From: Antedon mediterranea
Taxonomy: Eukaryota; Echinodermata; Crinoidea; Comatulida; Antedonidae
Assembly (NCBI RefSeq): GCF_964355755.1
Contig: NC_092680.1
Location: 16,159,001-16,223,000 of the forward strand
Direction: 5' to 3'
DNA length: 64,000 nt
Position numbers and translations under genes: made by a program. Each line of letters opens with the position of its first letter. Position 1 is the stretch's first letter. Shown here one piece after another: positions 21,917 to 34,439 of this stretch. The notes beneath the pieces are model-generated. The model was not told the DNA's origin. It was given only the letters and a program-made list of their open reading frames with translations, and did no database searches.

Positions 21917-23141
21917 TTAAATCAAACGCTGGTTAATACCCCGGCATGATGGAATGATCTTTTCATTTTCATTGATGGTGTGCAAGATTTTGATTACAAG
22001 ATCAAGAGATAGTCGATCATCAGCATTGAATGCTGTACAAGCCTGTCCAAGGTCAATCATCTCCTTACTTCCAATTGCTAATGCTATGATCTTTAAAGCA
22101 TGACCGACAGAATACACGTCACCCTTAACTGAATCGCAAGCACCATTAAGATATTTTTCTGGTGCTACGTCTGGATAATCTTGGCGGAACTGTAGGCCCT
22201 CGTTCATCGATGAAAACGTTAACTTCTTATGTTCTCGTGGGTATTGCAGTCTGCATGCCATCCCGAAATCTGTAATCTTCGCTCTATAGGTGGTTCCATC
22301 GTGGTGGATTAAGATGTTTCTAAGCGCTACGTCATTGTGAAGCAGTCCTCTTTGATGGATGGTTTTGAGGGCAGTGACCACTTCTATTGCCATAGACATA
22401 CATTCAAGCGCACTTAATGACGGTTGTCCTGTTTGCAATACCTGCAGGAATGTTGTACTGGACATGTTGCGAATGTTTCCTATAAACTCCTGTACCATAC
22501 AGCATACCTGACCTTGGCGAAAAACGCCAAAGACTTGAGGAACTGAAGGTAGATCGTATAAAAACTTCATAACACGCGCTTCCATAACCATCTGGTACCA
22601 TGCTTCATCAGGATTGTTGTAACTATCCAAAAAAGCCGTCTTGACTGCGACAAGGAGTTGATGACCTGGAAATAGATTCGATGACATCAAGTCAACACGT
22701 CCATAACTTCCCTGCCCAAGACGTACAGGATTACGAAGGTGGGAGACGCATGTGCTATCCAATAACCTCATAAGCGGCAGCATTTCAGAAAGTTTTGATG
22801 TAGCATCTCTACAGTTACCAACGGATTTTGGTGAGGTGGTGGTGTTACTTGTCGACGAACTATCGAAGCTACTGGCAGATGACAATGGCCATTGCGATGA
22901 AGAAGATGATGGAACACTACCAAAACGTTTTCTTTGTGAATTCTTACCAAATGATAACGCGGATGTTGGTTTTTTAACAATACACTGGGGTGGAGAAGCG
23001 GTAGATGCCGAGGATGACGACGCCGCACTACGAACACGTTGCCTTGGGAGAATGATCTTTCCGGGTGATAGACCTGGTGGTATGGCAAGTATTTGGCCAG
23101 GAGAAAGCGCGAATGCTGATGACCGTTGCCGAGACGATTGC

Positions 23142-23177
<36 letters not shown>

Positions 23178-26100
23178 AATAATGACGATGATGACGATGA
23201 CGATGACGATGATGATGACGATGACGAACTTAAGTTGCTATCCGCTGATTCATCACTTCTGATACAAAAAAGATGAATTACTGCTGTCCAAATCCTTCTA
23301 AATATTGACTTTCTTCTTGCTTGCTGTGGTACCTCCTGTTGAGATCTACTTAATTCAAAACAAAACATTAGAATTAATTCATAACATTCACACTAAATTA
23401 TTCGATAGCGATGCTCTTCATTTAGCTTTGTAGGCCTACACTCAGCATGTTATCAGGGCTATGTCATATAAAGACTATCCTAGTATTTGTAAGCACAGGA
23501 GCTAGTCTTGTGGTACACAAATTACAATCACTTTTCTGCCTACCTTGACTACTGCAGACCCACGAACTAGGTCTAGTCTAGGACATACTGGCTATATTTA
23601 TTATTATTATTATTATTACATATAGGCATTAGGATTAGGTCTAGGTTAGTATAACTGTGATGGCCTACTTAATCTATATTAGGTAGGCATAGGAAGGATA
23701 TTTATAGCTCCTAATTTCCTAGGCCTAAGAATAAGAGTTTTTATTATGCCTAGGTTAGCTTGACATAGTTTAGCTAGGCTACCTATCTAGTATTTAGGCC
23801 TGCTTCAAGACAAGGCCATACTTAGGTTGAAAATCTCTCTCTAGTCTAGTAGCCTACAGTCTAGCCTAGTAGATAGAGGATAGACCTACCTACCTAGTTC
23901 ACTACTACCTAGTCTAGTACTTTAGCCTACTAGCGGCATAGTTAGTAATTACTACTTTCCTATCCTATCACTAGGTATCCCAATGAAGCGGATTTTCGTT
24001 ACCGCGATTTTAACACGTTCGTGAAATTTCAAAAAGTGACGTGTCTTTGAAGTTAAAAATATACTATTTCTTATATACACATGTGAATAAAAATTATATG
24101 TCTGGAAAGATCTTGTTTAAGGGATTATTTTCATATATTTTTAATCTATGTTTATTAAATATTGTAATAGAAAACGCGAGTTAAAAATGAGGTACAAAAG
24201 CCGGCGAGCCGAAATCCGCGCGCTAAAAATAACTTTGGAAAACACCTACCCATTTTCAAAACACGATCGCACGAGGTCCATAATAGGTGGTGGAGTAATT
24301 TTTGTTGCATGTTATCAGGCTTTAAATACTCTTTATTTTGATATGTAAATCGGTTATTATTATTATGTACATCCGCCTCAAATGTCAATTTTAACGATAA
24401 AAATTGAATTTTTTAGTCTTTCTCATTATCAAAATTTGGCTAATTTAGTATTGAATTGAAGCTAATTTATATTTCTGTTTGATAAACCACATCGTTTTAT
24501 TTGACTTTGCGTGGACCTCGTGCGAAGAGGCCAACAAGACCAACCACTGAAAAAAATAATCCCTACCAAAAATATCAGTGTTTACCATTTTCCTTACGGG
24601 GGGGATTCAGTTCTCCGCTTATTACTAAATTACCGTCGCCCAGACAATGTGCATGGTATGCATGTATTAGCGCGTTAATTAATGATTGGATAACCCCTGC
24701 AGTGGACTGTTCCATTTTCTGAACTAGTCTTCGCCGCACACGAGGCATGTCGAAAAATGTCGCCTCTCATGGAATATTTGCTTCGAAACGTCAATTTTAC
24801 CGATTTATTAAATTATTTAATAAGTGGAATATTTATAAATCTATTATATAAAGCAAGTACGTTAGGAAGAAATGTACCGAAGAAATTTAAGAAGCTTTGA
24901 TTTTGCTATGCAGCGGCCGTAAGCCATTCTATGTAGGCGGCCGAAACGCGCTTTGGCCTGTGTTGCCGTTGTATGTCTACGCTGTTTCTAGGCCTAAATT
25001 TTATTCCGTATATTTCAATTCAAAGTGCAACTTTCGGTTAGAATAATCGAAAGGGAAATAAAATTAAACATGTTACAATTATACCATTGAGGTAATTACT
25101 TTGTTAAATAAAAAATTTCTTCCCGATATTTCTTAGTCTTAGGCAGAATTTAGCGTCAGGCTTTTATTTAGACCTTAGGGGCCTATATAACTTAACTTGT
25201 AGTAGGCGCGGCCGAGTCTACGTTCGGCCCGGCGCTCCAAATGGAATCGAACACATAATAAGCACGGGCTTAATTCTTATTTTTGGCGGTTCGAAAATCA
25301 ATTAAAATACTATATGATTATAAATATAACTTTAAATACTAGAATTAAAAAAAAAATGTATACTTACGAAAAATAATATTTAATTAAAAGAAACAATACC
25401 CACACAGTTTTTTAACGCAATATTTTTTTTTTTCACATTTTAACATTTTTTAACAATATTTTATGTTGTATTTCAGAATTACCTACCTGTCAATATAAAT
25501 AACCTTACTAAAATACATATTACATTTTATGCAATGCAAAAAAAAAGAAGTTAATTCACACATTGGTTCAAAAGTTATGAATCATTTAAAGACAGGAACT
25601 TTTTGGGCATTTTTGAGACATTGGGAAAATCACGCGTAAAAAGCCCTCGGACGAATTTTGGAGGGCGATATCTAAAAAAAAATATGTCGAGGACACCCAA
25701 AAAAAAAAATTCTTGTACAACTCTGTCGTATCTATGGGTTTGGAAAAAATAAGAACTTTAAAATTATTAGTATAAAAGTTATAACCCTTCAAAAATGGGT
25801 TCAAATATAATTAGAAAAAGTGCCATTTTTCAAGCAAAAATCACTGTTTTTTGGGCACTTTAATGGACCATAACTTTTGAATGGATAATCCGATTTCAAT
25901 CATTTAAATTGCAAAAGTTTATGTTCAGTAAGTTCCTTCTGATTAACTGAAAGAAAAAGTACCATCATTAATTTGAATTTTTACATTGGGATACCTACTA
26001 TCACGAGGCCTAGCTAGGCCTAGTAGCTACTACTAGTACTAGTAAGCTACAGTACGTTTAGTTTTACGCACAGGGGCAAGCCTCTAGGCTAGGCCTAGCA

Positions 26101-27124
26101 AGACTATGCTAGACAAGGAAAGAGGGAGTAGGCATGATAGACTAGAGTACAGCAGTACTTTACGCACGGCTACTCTAGCTAGATAGAGGGTCGGGCTAGT
26201 AAGTCCTAGCTAGTAGTAGGCTACACTAGCCTAGCTAGTAGTACTAGTAAGGCTAGCTAGGCTCTCTCTAGCATAGGCCTAGATGTAGGCCCTCTAGTAT
26301 GCCTCTAGGCTAGGTTTTAGGCCCAACTAGGCTAGGACCTTCCTAGCCTAGGCCTAGGCATACTGTAGTATTTCTATTTATTAAGCCAACAGCTTTAGCT
26401 AGCTAGGCCTACTACTAGGCCTAGTACTACTAGTAGTACTACTACTAGGCCTAGGCCTACTACTACTGGGCGGGCCTAGTAGTAGCCTACCTAGGCTAAG
26501 CCCTTAGCCTAGCAGCCAGGCCAGGGAGCCTTAACAATTTATCATTTTATTAATTAAGGCTCCCTAGGCAATACCTAGCCTAAATGTAGGCCTCCTGTAG
26601 GCCTAGCTAGCCTGGCTTAGGCTATGCCTGCTACAGTACTAGCCTACTAGCCTAGCCTTAGGCCTAGGCTAGTAGTAGTAAAACTAGCTAGGCTTGCCAG
26701 CTAGGGCCTAGTTACTAGGCAGGCCTAGTAGGCCTGGCCTACTAGGTCTAGGCCTAGGTACTGCTACTAAATAAAAAGGGGCTGGCTGGCTGGGGCCGGG
26801 CCTAGCCCTAGCTAGCAAGGTTGGTTATAGGTTACCTACCTAGGCCTAGTAGGGCCTTCTACCTATATGCCTACTAGGCTAGTAGCTAGCCTAGGCTTCT
26901 CTGATCCTACGCCCTGAGTGTACTAGGCCTACACTAGTAGTAGGCCTAGGCTAGGCTAGTCCTTTTTAGGCCTAGGGCCTAGGCCTAGGCCTATGCCTAA
27001 CTAACGAAACAAACAATACATTTGTTCAAAGTCAAAAAAAAGCCTGGGCCTACCCTTCTTCATTTGGTTGGTTCATGATTTCTTGATGTTGAAGAAGCTC
27101 ATTCGAGTTGTTAATGTTGGCCAT
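21917..27124 (-). CDS. Serine-rich protein kinase, two coding exons
   Basis: Exon 2 (23345-21917) carries nearly everything. Exon 1 (27124-27054) is inferred: ATG, 23 codons, then phase-2 donor GG|GTAGGC joining acceptor TTAAGTAG|A in frame (NEEG-SQQEV), about 499 aa. The alternative is a start at 23368 with one exon of 483 aa. Numbered from 23368: a basic N-terminus, polyserine runs (47-62, 65-76) and a further Ser-rich linker to about 185, then the kinase domain with LGQGSYGRV (217), VAVK (Lys243), HND catalytic loop (Asp346) with Asn351, DFG (367-369) and APE (402-404). Catalytic Lys, Asp, Asn and DFG are all present, so it is probably active. HND replaces HRD, making it a non-RD kinase not expected to need activation-loop phosphorylation. 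VALRN is tyrosine-kinase-like, but the class is uncertain. An AATAAA lies downstream on this strand (complement at 21737-21742). Confidence 0.85.
23141..23227. repeat. (GAT/ATC)n microsatellite encoding polyserine
   Basis: An imperfect GAT repeat with GAC and AAT interruptions. On the minus strand it is read as TCA/TCG serine codons in the N-terminal part of the kinase. Length polymorphism would keep frame because the unit is 3 bp. Confidence 0.95.
23400..25984. other. Kinase intron 1, 3' part, no genes seen
   Basis: 23400-23990 is dense in TAGGCCTA, CTAGTCTA and CTACCTA words. 24000-25984 is AT-rich with occasional GC-rich islands (GCGGCCG near 24911, 24939 and 25208). The frames at 24148, 24501 and 25586 show no family resemblance and are not supported. 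Confidence 0.5.
25985..27000. repeat. Aperiodic CTAGGCCTA-rich block
   Basis: About 1 kb composed almost entirely of overlapping CTAG, TAGGCC, AGGCCTA and TAGTA words, including perfect short palindromes such as TAGGCCTAGGCCTA. No fixed period is visible, so it is not an ordinary satellite. It lies in the inferred first intron of the kinase, close to its first exon. Confidence 0.85.
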
Positions 27125-27890
27125 TGCTTGGTTAACAGAATCTTAGAATAATTTTCGAATTCGAATTTTGCTTAGTAACACGTTATGTGAAGACTACAGC
27201 ACACGTTAAAACAACTGATAGAGAGAAATCTCAGGTTGTTGTCGATTTTTAGGTGGCCGATTCGCTACTTATATAGATAATTAGTAGCGCGTACGCGTGC
27301 ACGTTCGAAATGCATCTTTTTGTTCTATGCGCGGTGAAAAGAACGGTCGGAACGTTCCATGGTTGCCATGATACACTTATCGAAATTCCATCGATCATTT
27401 TCGTTGAGAGCTGGGACAAAGATTGTATAGCGCCGCTAAACAATCTTTGGTTAGGAGCCCTGGCCTAGCCTATTATGCAAACTTACCAAGGCACTGTTAT
27501 TGACTGCTATTTTCAAATTGACTTTCTCCTAATGATACATGCCGGGGATACATGGTACCTGCTATAATCAATGGATGATTATGATTAATTTATGTCAACA
27601 AAATGTTACGCGAAATAAGGAAAGATGATATAATTCGGCCGGTTAGCAAGCAAGGAGGTTGCCGTATAGTCTTCCGATTTCCAACAATAAAATAACTCCT
27701 ACTTTCCTTCAATTCCCAATATGAAAGTATAGGTCAAGGCCTGGGCGGGCCTTTTGTATGCCTATTTTAGAAATAGTTATAATGAACACTCTCTAACTAA
27801 ACAAGTTATTAATTAGGAATACGTCATGCCTAGAGAGTAGGCCAGCTACTTTCTGTTTTAATTTGGTTGTCTAAAAAGGGGAAATTTTCT
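27125..27890. other. Probable kinase promoter side and intergenic
   Basis: No coding frame beyond weak antisense ORFs. GTACGCGTGCACG near 27291 and CGTTCGAAATGC give local CpG content, plausible for a 5' flank, but no core promoter element is clear. Confidence 0.35.
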
Positions 27891-27895
27891 TCAGA

Positions 27896-28119
27896 TAGGC
27901 CTAAAATAGGGGAGGCCTAAAACTAAGAAGATACGACCAAGAATTATTTTTGACAAAGAAAATGACAAAGAAATAGAAAAACAGAGAAAGGCGTGGGAAA
28001 AAAAGGTGACGGCCAAACGCGGGCCAAACGCCTTAAACCGAGCTACCCGCAGGCTACTACTCAAGAAACTAAAGAAACTAACTAAAAATGTTACCAACTT
28101 GTTATGTTATTTTTGCAGT
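27896..28119 (+). CDS. Possible basic coding exon, unrecognised
   Basis: After TAG at 27893-27895 the frame is open and strongly basic: RPRIIFDKENDKEIEKQ, AWEKKVTAKRGPNALNRA, then LLLKKLKKLTKNV. The composition looks like a nuclear or nucleic-acid-binding helix, and a donor-like site is lacking before the frame drifts into low-complexity sequence. No start codon is obvious. It may be a retroelement scrap or an isolated exon; I do not recognise it. Confidence 0.25.
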
Positions 28120-28348
28120 AGGCCTACACCACGTATAGTTATGAAAAGAACTGTTGTTTTTCTCGACGTTTCGATCAACAATAATAATAATATGCTTAAT
28201 CGTTCTCAGGAGTATCAAAGCATATTGATCGAAACGAATCAACAGTTGATTTCGCCATGCAACTTTTCAAACAATATAAGTAGTAACTTATATATATATA
28301 TAAATATGTATAGGCCTATACTAATAATTATTCGCGAGTAGGAAGGAG

Positions 28349-28645
28349 TCAACGAGGTTTGCCATAGTCAAATAGAAAGTAAAGTAATACAAATTCTGCT
28401 TTTATTGAATTACATTGCTTTAAAAAAAATTGACTTCGTTCAATTCTTCCTTTGAACTTTTCAATCGTATGTTTCTTCGCTGCTCTGAATTTACTTTTAA
28501 TTATAACGCTTTCCAAATTGACCGTTGATTCTCGGTCACTGTATCTATTTCCAAAGTATCGTAGGAATATTTGGTAATAAAACATTACATGTGCTTCGTT
28601 CACATAATAGTATCTTACCATTAACCTTACATACAGGCACCACAT
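28349..28645 (-). CDS. Unrecognised 98-aa ORF
   Basis: An ATG-to-stop frame with a balanced, basic-helical middle (NLESVIIKSKFRAAKKHTIE, KFKGRIERSQFFLKQ). It does not resemble any family I know. It could be an exon or a degraded transposon gene. Confidence 0.25.
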   Translation of the reverse strand: MWCLYVRLMVRYYYVNEAHVMFYYQIFLRYFGNRYSDRESTVNLESVIIKSKFRAAKKHTIEKFKGRIERSQFFLKQCNSIKAEFVLLYFLFDYGKPR

Positions 28646-28746
28646 GCTATATAAATGAGATGCTGTAATCCTGTATTACCAAATATTTCGCATAGGCCCT
28701 ATTTTTAGAATATAGGCCTATAACAATGTGTAATATCACAACGCTA

Positions 28747-28925
28747 AAGCTTGGTTCCCACTAGAACGTAACGCAAGGACGTAAACGCAACGCAAGCGTT
28801 TAACCAATGACAAGCGAAGTTATAGACAGTTAGCAATCACAAGCGAATAAGCCATCGCTTTTGATTGGTCAATTCACTTGCGTTGCGTTACGTCCTTGCG
28901 TTGCGTCGATAGTGGGAACCACGCT
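28747..28925. mobile_element. ~180-bp MITE with long inverted ends
   Basis: The left end AGCTTGGTTCCCACTAGAAC, continuing GTAACGCAAGGACGTAAACG and CAACGCAAGCG, is mirrored on the right by CTTGCGTTGCGTTACGTCC, TTGCGTTGCG and AGTGGGAACCACGCT. The centre has mirrored AAGCGA/TCGCTT words. No ORF. The terminus word also occurs at 2031. Confidence 0.85.
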
Positions 28926-30887
28926 GAAAGGGGCCATCTTGTTTTACTATATTATAATTATTTCTTATGAATACTTTTGGCATGCCGTCCAAAGTACATA
29001 CAAAAAATACCGTAGGCCTACTTGCTTTATTATGTTTTTATTTGCACAATCGATATAAAACGTCCATAATTATGTTTTTCCGCATATAGCTATTATATAC
29101 CAACCATCGATATATTGATGACGTAAAAAAGTGTCTTTATCTTTGGTACGAAATGTTAAAAATAGGACGTATCTGTTTGCTCTCTGTATTGCGGCTGAGT
29201 GCGTTGGATTTTATAATTTTTGCATAATTGCTCAAATGTCTAATATTAGTCATATTCAGCTTAAATCAGAAAATGTAAACATTGTGGCGCAATACTATGT
29301 TTCACAATCGCCTCGAACTGAATTATACAATTTGTTTTATAGATTAATTAAACCATAATAGGACTATATGCTACAGTCGTACAGTATGGTCACATGGTTT
29401 TATCTGACACAATTGTTATCTCAGCTTTTTTTTATCAACACGCCTCGCTATAGTTTATGCTTGCCATGTGATTGATTAATTCCGCATTAGGCCCTATGTG
29501 TCGTGTATAAGTTTTACTCAACGGAAAATTGATAGACAGTACTGAACGGCACAATTTATACGTTCAGCTTTCAAGTAAAACATTTTCTCGCGTAATCACC
29601 TCCTCCAGCCATGAATTTATATTTTTGTCTGAGATATTTGTGTGTTGGTAGGTGTGTTTGTTGCAGGATAATATCAGAACTGATGAAAGGCTCTTTACCA
29701 AATTTAAACCACGTATGTGGTCACGAACGACTCCATTCGATTTTGGAGGCAATCCTGACCAGAATTCCAATTCTAGACCGCTTTTTATTACTTTACTAAT
29801 TTTAGGCCGTAGTGTAATACGTCAAAAACTACAAGACGAATCTTTCTCTTTTTACTCAGGCGAAAGTTGCAACTCTCTGATTGCTCATTGTTAGTAGGCA
29901 TATTATTTCACTTTAAACATAACATTACTTTAGAAGATCAGTGTATTGGTTATATTTATTCAATAATACCGGTGCAGGAAATACAGGCATGTGATAAAAC
30001 AACCTATGCCTATGTACAAAAACATTATGTCTATGAACGTGTACAACACTAGTAGTTAACTTCAAAGCTATAAATAGATCAATCATAATTGTGTATTACA
30101 AAGATGATAAAAACTACTGTATGTAACAGGTATTTATTTAAGAGTTTCCAAGTAACATAAACAAAAATAGTCCATACCATACATACATTTTATAATATAA
30201 AGAATACTGTAATTGTTGCTATTTCTAGGTAAATAAATTAATAAACTTGAATTAAATTAAATAAAGTTTATATTCTTGTAGTGTTTCATGAGCATCGGAA
30301 TTTTGAGTAAATACCGTTGACATCAATCAAAACATGTTCACGCGTCATGCTAATAATAATACAGATACATTAAATAGAATCAACCTTCTTCATTAAGTTT
30401 ACATAATAATAAAGTGAAGGTTTACTAATTCAATAAAATCAACAATTTGGCGTATAATATATATTATGTACCTTTCCGTAATACTTTGTAAATCAATAAA
30501 TTGCATTTTTTAAATTTAGCACGCATAAAAAGACTATTATTGTTTATGGTTGTATGAAACAGATCATTTAATGTATAAAGTTTAATATTGTTCTAGAATA
30601 TTTAATTTAATTTTTTTCGTCGTGTTTGAAGGAATATCTCTAATTGCATTCCTTCATCAATCCAGATGTAGCACTGAATCATTGGAACGGTCTTAAAAAA
30701 TACAATCAACATGCTTTATAATTTTATAATACATGATTTAATAGAAAAACAAAGCCACATCTACACAATCATGTCAGTAATATTAAATATCCGGTCTGGT
30801 TAAAATTTATAATTTCAACCTTCATAATATTGTGAACTTTATTAATTATTGTATAACTTGGTAGAATATTCAAGTTTCTAGCAGAGT
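28926..30887. other. Gene-poor stretch
   Basis: Short frames (29131-29358, 29652-29894) have amino-acid composition not obviously random but no start, splice or family support. From about 30060 on it is AT-rich and featureless. Confidence 0.4.
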
Positions 30888-31027
30888 GGTATCTACGGTG
30901 GCTGATTTCCGGCCTAATACGGCGTTATAACGCCCTAATACGGCGTTATAACGCCCTAATTACGGCGTTATAACGCCGTATTATTATAAAATGTATTATT
31001 TGGCGGAAATCAGCCACCGTAGGTACC
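30888..31027. mobile_element. Foldback element with three internal palindromes
   Basis: The ends GGTATCTACGGTGGCTGATT..CC and GG..AATCAGCCACCGTAGGTACC are inverted repeats of about 25 bp. Between them GGCGTTATAACGCC, a perfect 14-bp palindrome, is repeated three times, spaced by CTAATAC or CTAATTAC. No ORF. Confidence 0.85.
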
Positions 31028-33867
31028 TCAATACATCATCAATATTTTTGCCAGTGTATTGTATTTTCTTGTATGTATTGTAAACTAACAATAATAATTT
31101 AAAGAAGTGCAATTTCTCAAAGAGTGTAATCATTTCTCAAAAGTAGAATAGGAATCTCCACCAACTATCAACATTTCTGCAATAAATTACAACAGATAGA
31201 TGTTACTTATTGGATCACAATTGTCTACATTGCTCAATATTTTATTGTTATAATCGTGTCAAATGTTGTATTGTCACAACTATACTGACAATACAAAATA
31301 AATGTTGACTTGGCTTATCATACAAAATTATGAATACCAATTTATATTTCAATTTTGCCAAAAGTGTAGTTTATACGAGTAGAATATGCTTTAACCAGAG
31401 ATAACTATTTTGTTTTGAGTTTTAATAGGGTCAATTTATACAAGTCCTTTTCAAAAAGACAACATAACGACAACATCTTAGTACAGTATAAACAATCAAT
31501 TTATTTATCAATATTATTGGCCCAGGTGAAAACAAACAAAAATTAAAATGACTGAATATCGTGGCTCAAATAATTTTTTAATTGGTTTAATAAATTTCTT
31601 TGGTTAAATGTTAAGCATAAAGTACTTAAAATAACATTTTATCAATGTCAATAAAAAAAATTATGAAAATGTCAATGTATGATTTAAAAATTCAAAAAAA
31701 TGTAGAATGCCAATGAATTTAAAAAGATGAAAATGTGCCAAAACTGTCAGAAATGCTAACATTATTCCTATAAAAATAATAAAAGTTAATTAAATACCTC
31801 CAAATTAATGTAAACCTCCACCTACACCCAAACGCATTCAATGTAAACATCCATATACCAACAACATTAACATTCATAATTAATAATCTATCTAAAATTA
31901 AACATCATTTTATATAACTACAATGAAATGACGAAAACATGAACAATAGTGCAGTGAATATCCTAATAAAATATTTACATACCTAGTTTATTATAAATAA
32001 AAGCAAATGTTTCATTTTAAACTTTGACCTTTGACCTTATCTTGCCATTGAACAAATAGATTTTGCACACAATTCACGGAAATATCATATGATACAGTAT
32101 AGGACTTTCCTTTGGGACACCCTACATATTCAGGAGACACTCCAGTATTAAGGGGACACTTAGCTGTGAAACAAGGGGAAATATTATAATCAAATAAATA
32201 TTTGATTTTGAAATTTCTGGCTTGACAGTTTTCACTGGTGAAATGTTGGCTGCTAAATTTTCAATTCTTTTAAATTTCTTGATTTCAGAAAATTTATAGT
32301 TCATCATTTTCATATATAGGCCTATATATGTTTTCCTCCTATTAAGGGGACAATTTCGGGTCTTGGTAGTGTCGCCTGAATACAACATGTTATGATTTTC
32401 AGAAAATAGTAAATGATACTAGTCAACCATCACAACACAAAACATCGGCATACCTAAATTAAGTCAGAAACCTACCTAAAAGTTACTTTATAATACATAG
32501 AATACCAAACACAACATATCATATAAAGTATATACAGTACAGTATATATATATAGTATTCATCTTTAAACATGATTAAAATGTTCCATTAAAAGGGACAA
32601 TAAAAAAATTGTATTAAAAATATATCAGCTGCAAACATTTTAAACTTTTAAAATTTATTTTCTGTAAATATTGCTTCCAATCAAGACAAATCAAACAAGG
32701 TAATACAATATGTAATAGTTATCTAAGTAGGCCTAACAAAAATAGTACAGTATAGTAACATACAAGTTTAGTAGTAGTTGAGATTAAATATCAATGTTCT
32801 GAAATGGTATTTTTTGAAAAAGTGGAGAGAATAATGTAATAATAAAAAGAGATGTAGATATGATAATGACAAGCCTCAATCAAATAAAATTTGGAGAAAT
32901 CCAGGGTCATCTTTTTTTTTTTCAAGAAAGTTGATGATTAAAAAGTTATTCAAAATTATTCGCATCACTCTTGCACTCATTGCAGTATTTTGTTGTAGAG
33001 GTTTTGGTAAACAGTCTACAAGTAAAAATAAAACTTTAGCAGTGTTGTTGCTATGTTGTGGTAAATGTATCGTTTTAAAGGCACTATCAGGTTTTGCTTT
33101 ATTTGATATATAGTTTAATATCATATTTTATTTATTTTATTTTCAGTTTTATTATTCCTATATTTGTGTTTATTTATGACCTTCCCAAAACAATTTATCA
33201 GTTATTAATTATTATTATTTAATAAGTTTTGTTTAGTAATTTCAATTTTGTTTCCATTAAATATGAAGTATGTTTTTTTTCCAGATCTAATTTCAAACTA
33301 ATATAACACTAATTGTATTGATAACCACACACTTTATTTTTCTTACCCTTCTTGAGGTTCACAATGTACTAATCATTTTTTTCTGATGTCATACTCATTT
33401 CTTTCTTAAAAAAAGAAAAAAAAATGAAAGGGATTATACTTATAACTTAAAATGAATGATAAATGATCAATATGTAATAATAATGATTTTTTCCAAGGTC
33501 TAAAACAGATTGGAAATATTCAGCGTTTGAACTTTGAGAAAGATCAATAGATCCTACAAATCGAAAGTGATAGTATTGAATTAAGTTACATGATATGCAA
33601 TGATGATGTACAGAATTATCTTAGCAAACAAATGGATTTTGACAAAGCAAAATGTATCACAGCCTGTCAATAGTGCACAGTTGGCATCCAATTAACCGAA
33701 CGAAATAATCTTACAATACAAAACATCTTTGAAAACAAATTCTGGTATCTGACATGGTTTAAAACCATGTTGATTTGGAATTAGTAGGCAACCTACTGCT
33801 GGTTGTTATTTAAAACTTATTTACCGATTGCACTGATATCTTCATCTTCATTTCCTACAATGAAAGT
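31028..33867. other. AT-rich intergenic, nothing recognised
   Basis: Very AT-rich on both strands with poly-A/T runs. Frames at 32122-32388 (-) and 32876-33124 (-) look like chance ORFs. Confidence 0.5.
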
Positions 33868-34155
33868 CAAACAGTGTTTCATTTCATTTCATTTCATTAT
33901 TTATTTGGTCTATTTAAGTATATACAAAACAAAAAAAACTGAAATTGGGGAGACCAGGGTCAACCTAAGTGAACTTAATCACTATAGCTGAGCCGGTTGA
34001 CCCAACCCAAAGTCAGTTTACACATAAAAGACAAAAAACAGTTACATTACAGCGAATCAAAATGAATATGAACTTTTCTAATGAAGGCTGATGGGCTTTC
34101 TAGGACTGCAGCATCTGTCAACGGTCTGGGAAGCTGGTCCCAGACATCAATGTTA
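33868..34155 (-). mobile_element. LINE 3' end fragment
   Basis: Read on the minus strand, 34155-34090 encodes VWDQLPRPLTDA and ESPSAFIRKV, like the C-terminal end of CR1/Jockey-type reverse transcriptases (W..LP..v..a.s...Fk..l). A short 3' UTR and a (TGAAA)n tail near 33870-33900 follow. It is heavily 5' truncated and decayed. Its 3' UTR shares AAGTGAAC.TAATCACTATA with the element at 62598. Confidence 0.6.
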
Positions 34156-34439
34156 TCTGTTATGCAGAAGTGCATACTGTAAATACATTTTTATTTCTAC
34201 AGGATATTATCTGACCCTTTATCTGACACAATTAAACCATTTAACGTTCATTAAAATTGTAATATTACAGTGTTGGTTTATGTGTGTGGACCTGGAATTT
34301 AGTCAAAAACTAAGTGGTCAGAGAAAACTATCGGTTTCAACATTCTCTTGATCTTGACCATTTCCTACAACAAAAATGTAAACAGTGTGCATATTATAAA
34401 TGTTATCTGCTGTATAGTGAGGCCGAAGCTCTAAATTAT

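Noticed and set aside
22752-23276. Long plus-strand ORF rich in Asp (and a Met-rich one in another frame)
   Set aside because: It is the antisense of the polyserine/GAT repeat and of the kinase N-terminus. The opposite strand has a clear kinase domain.
26000-27000. CRISPR-like or satellite array
   Set aside because: No constant repeat-spacer structure and no fixed period, in a eukaryotic context.
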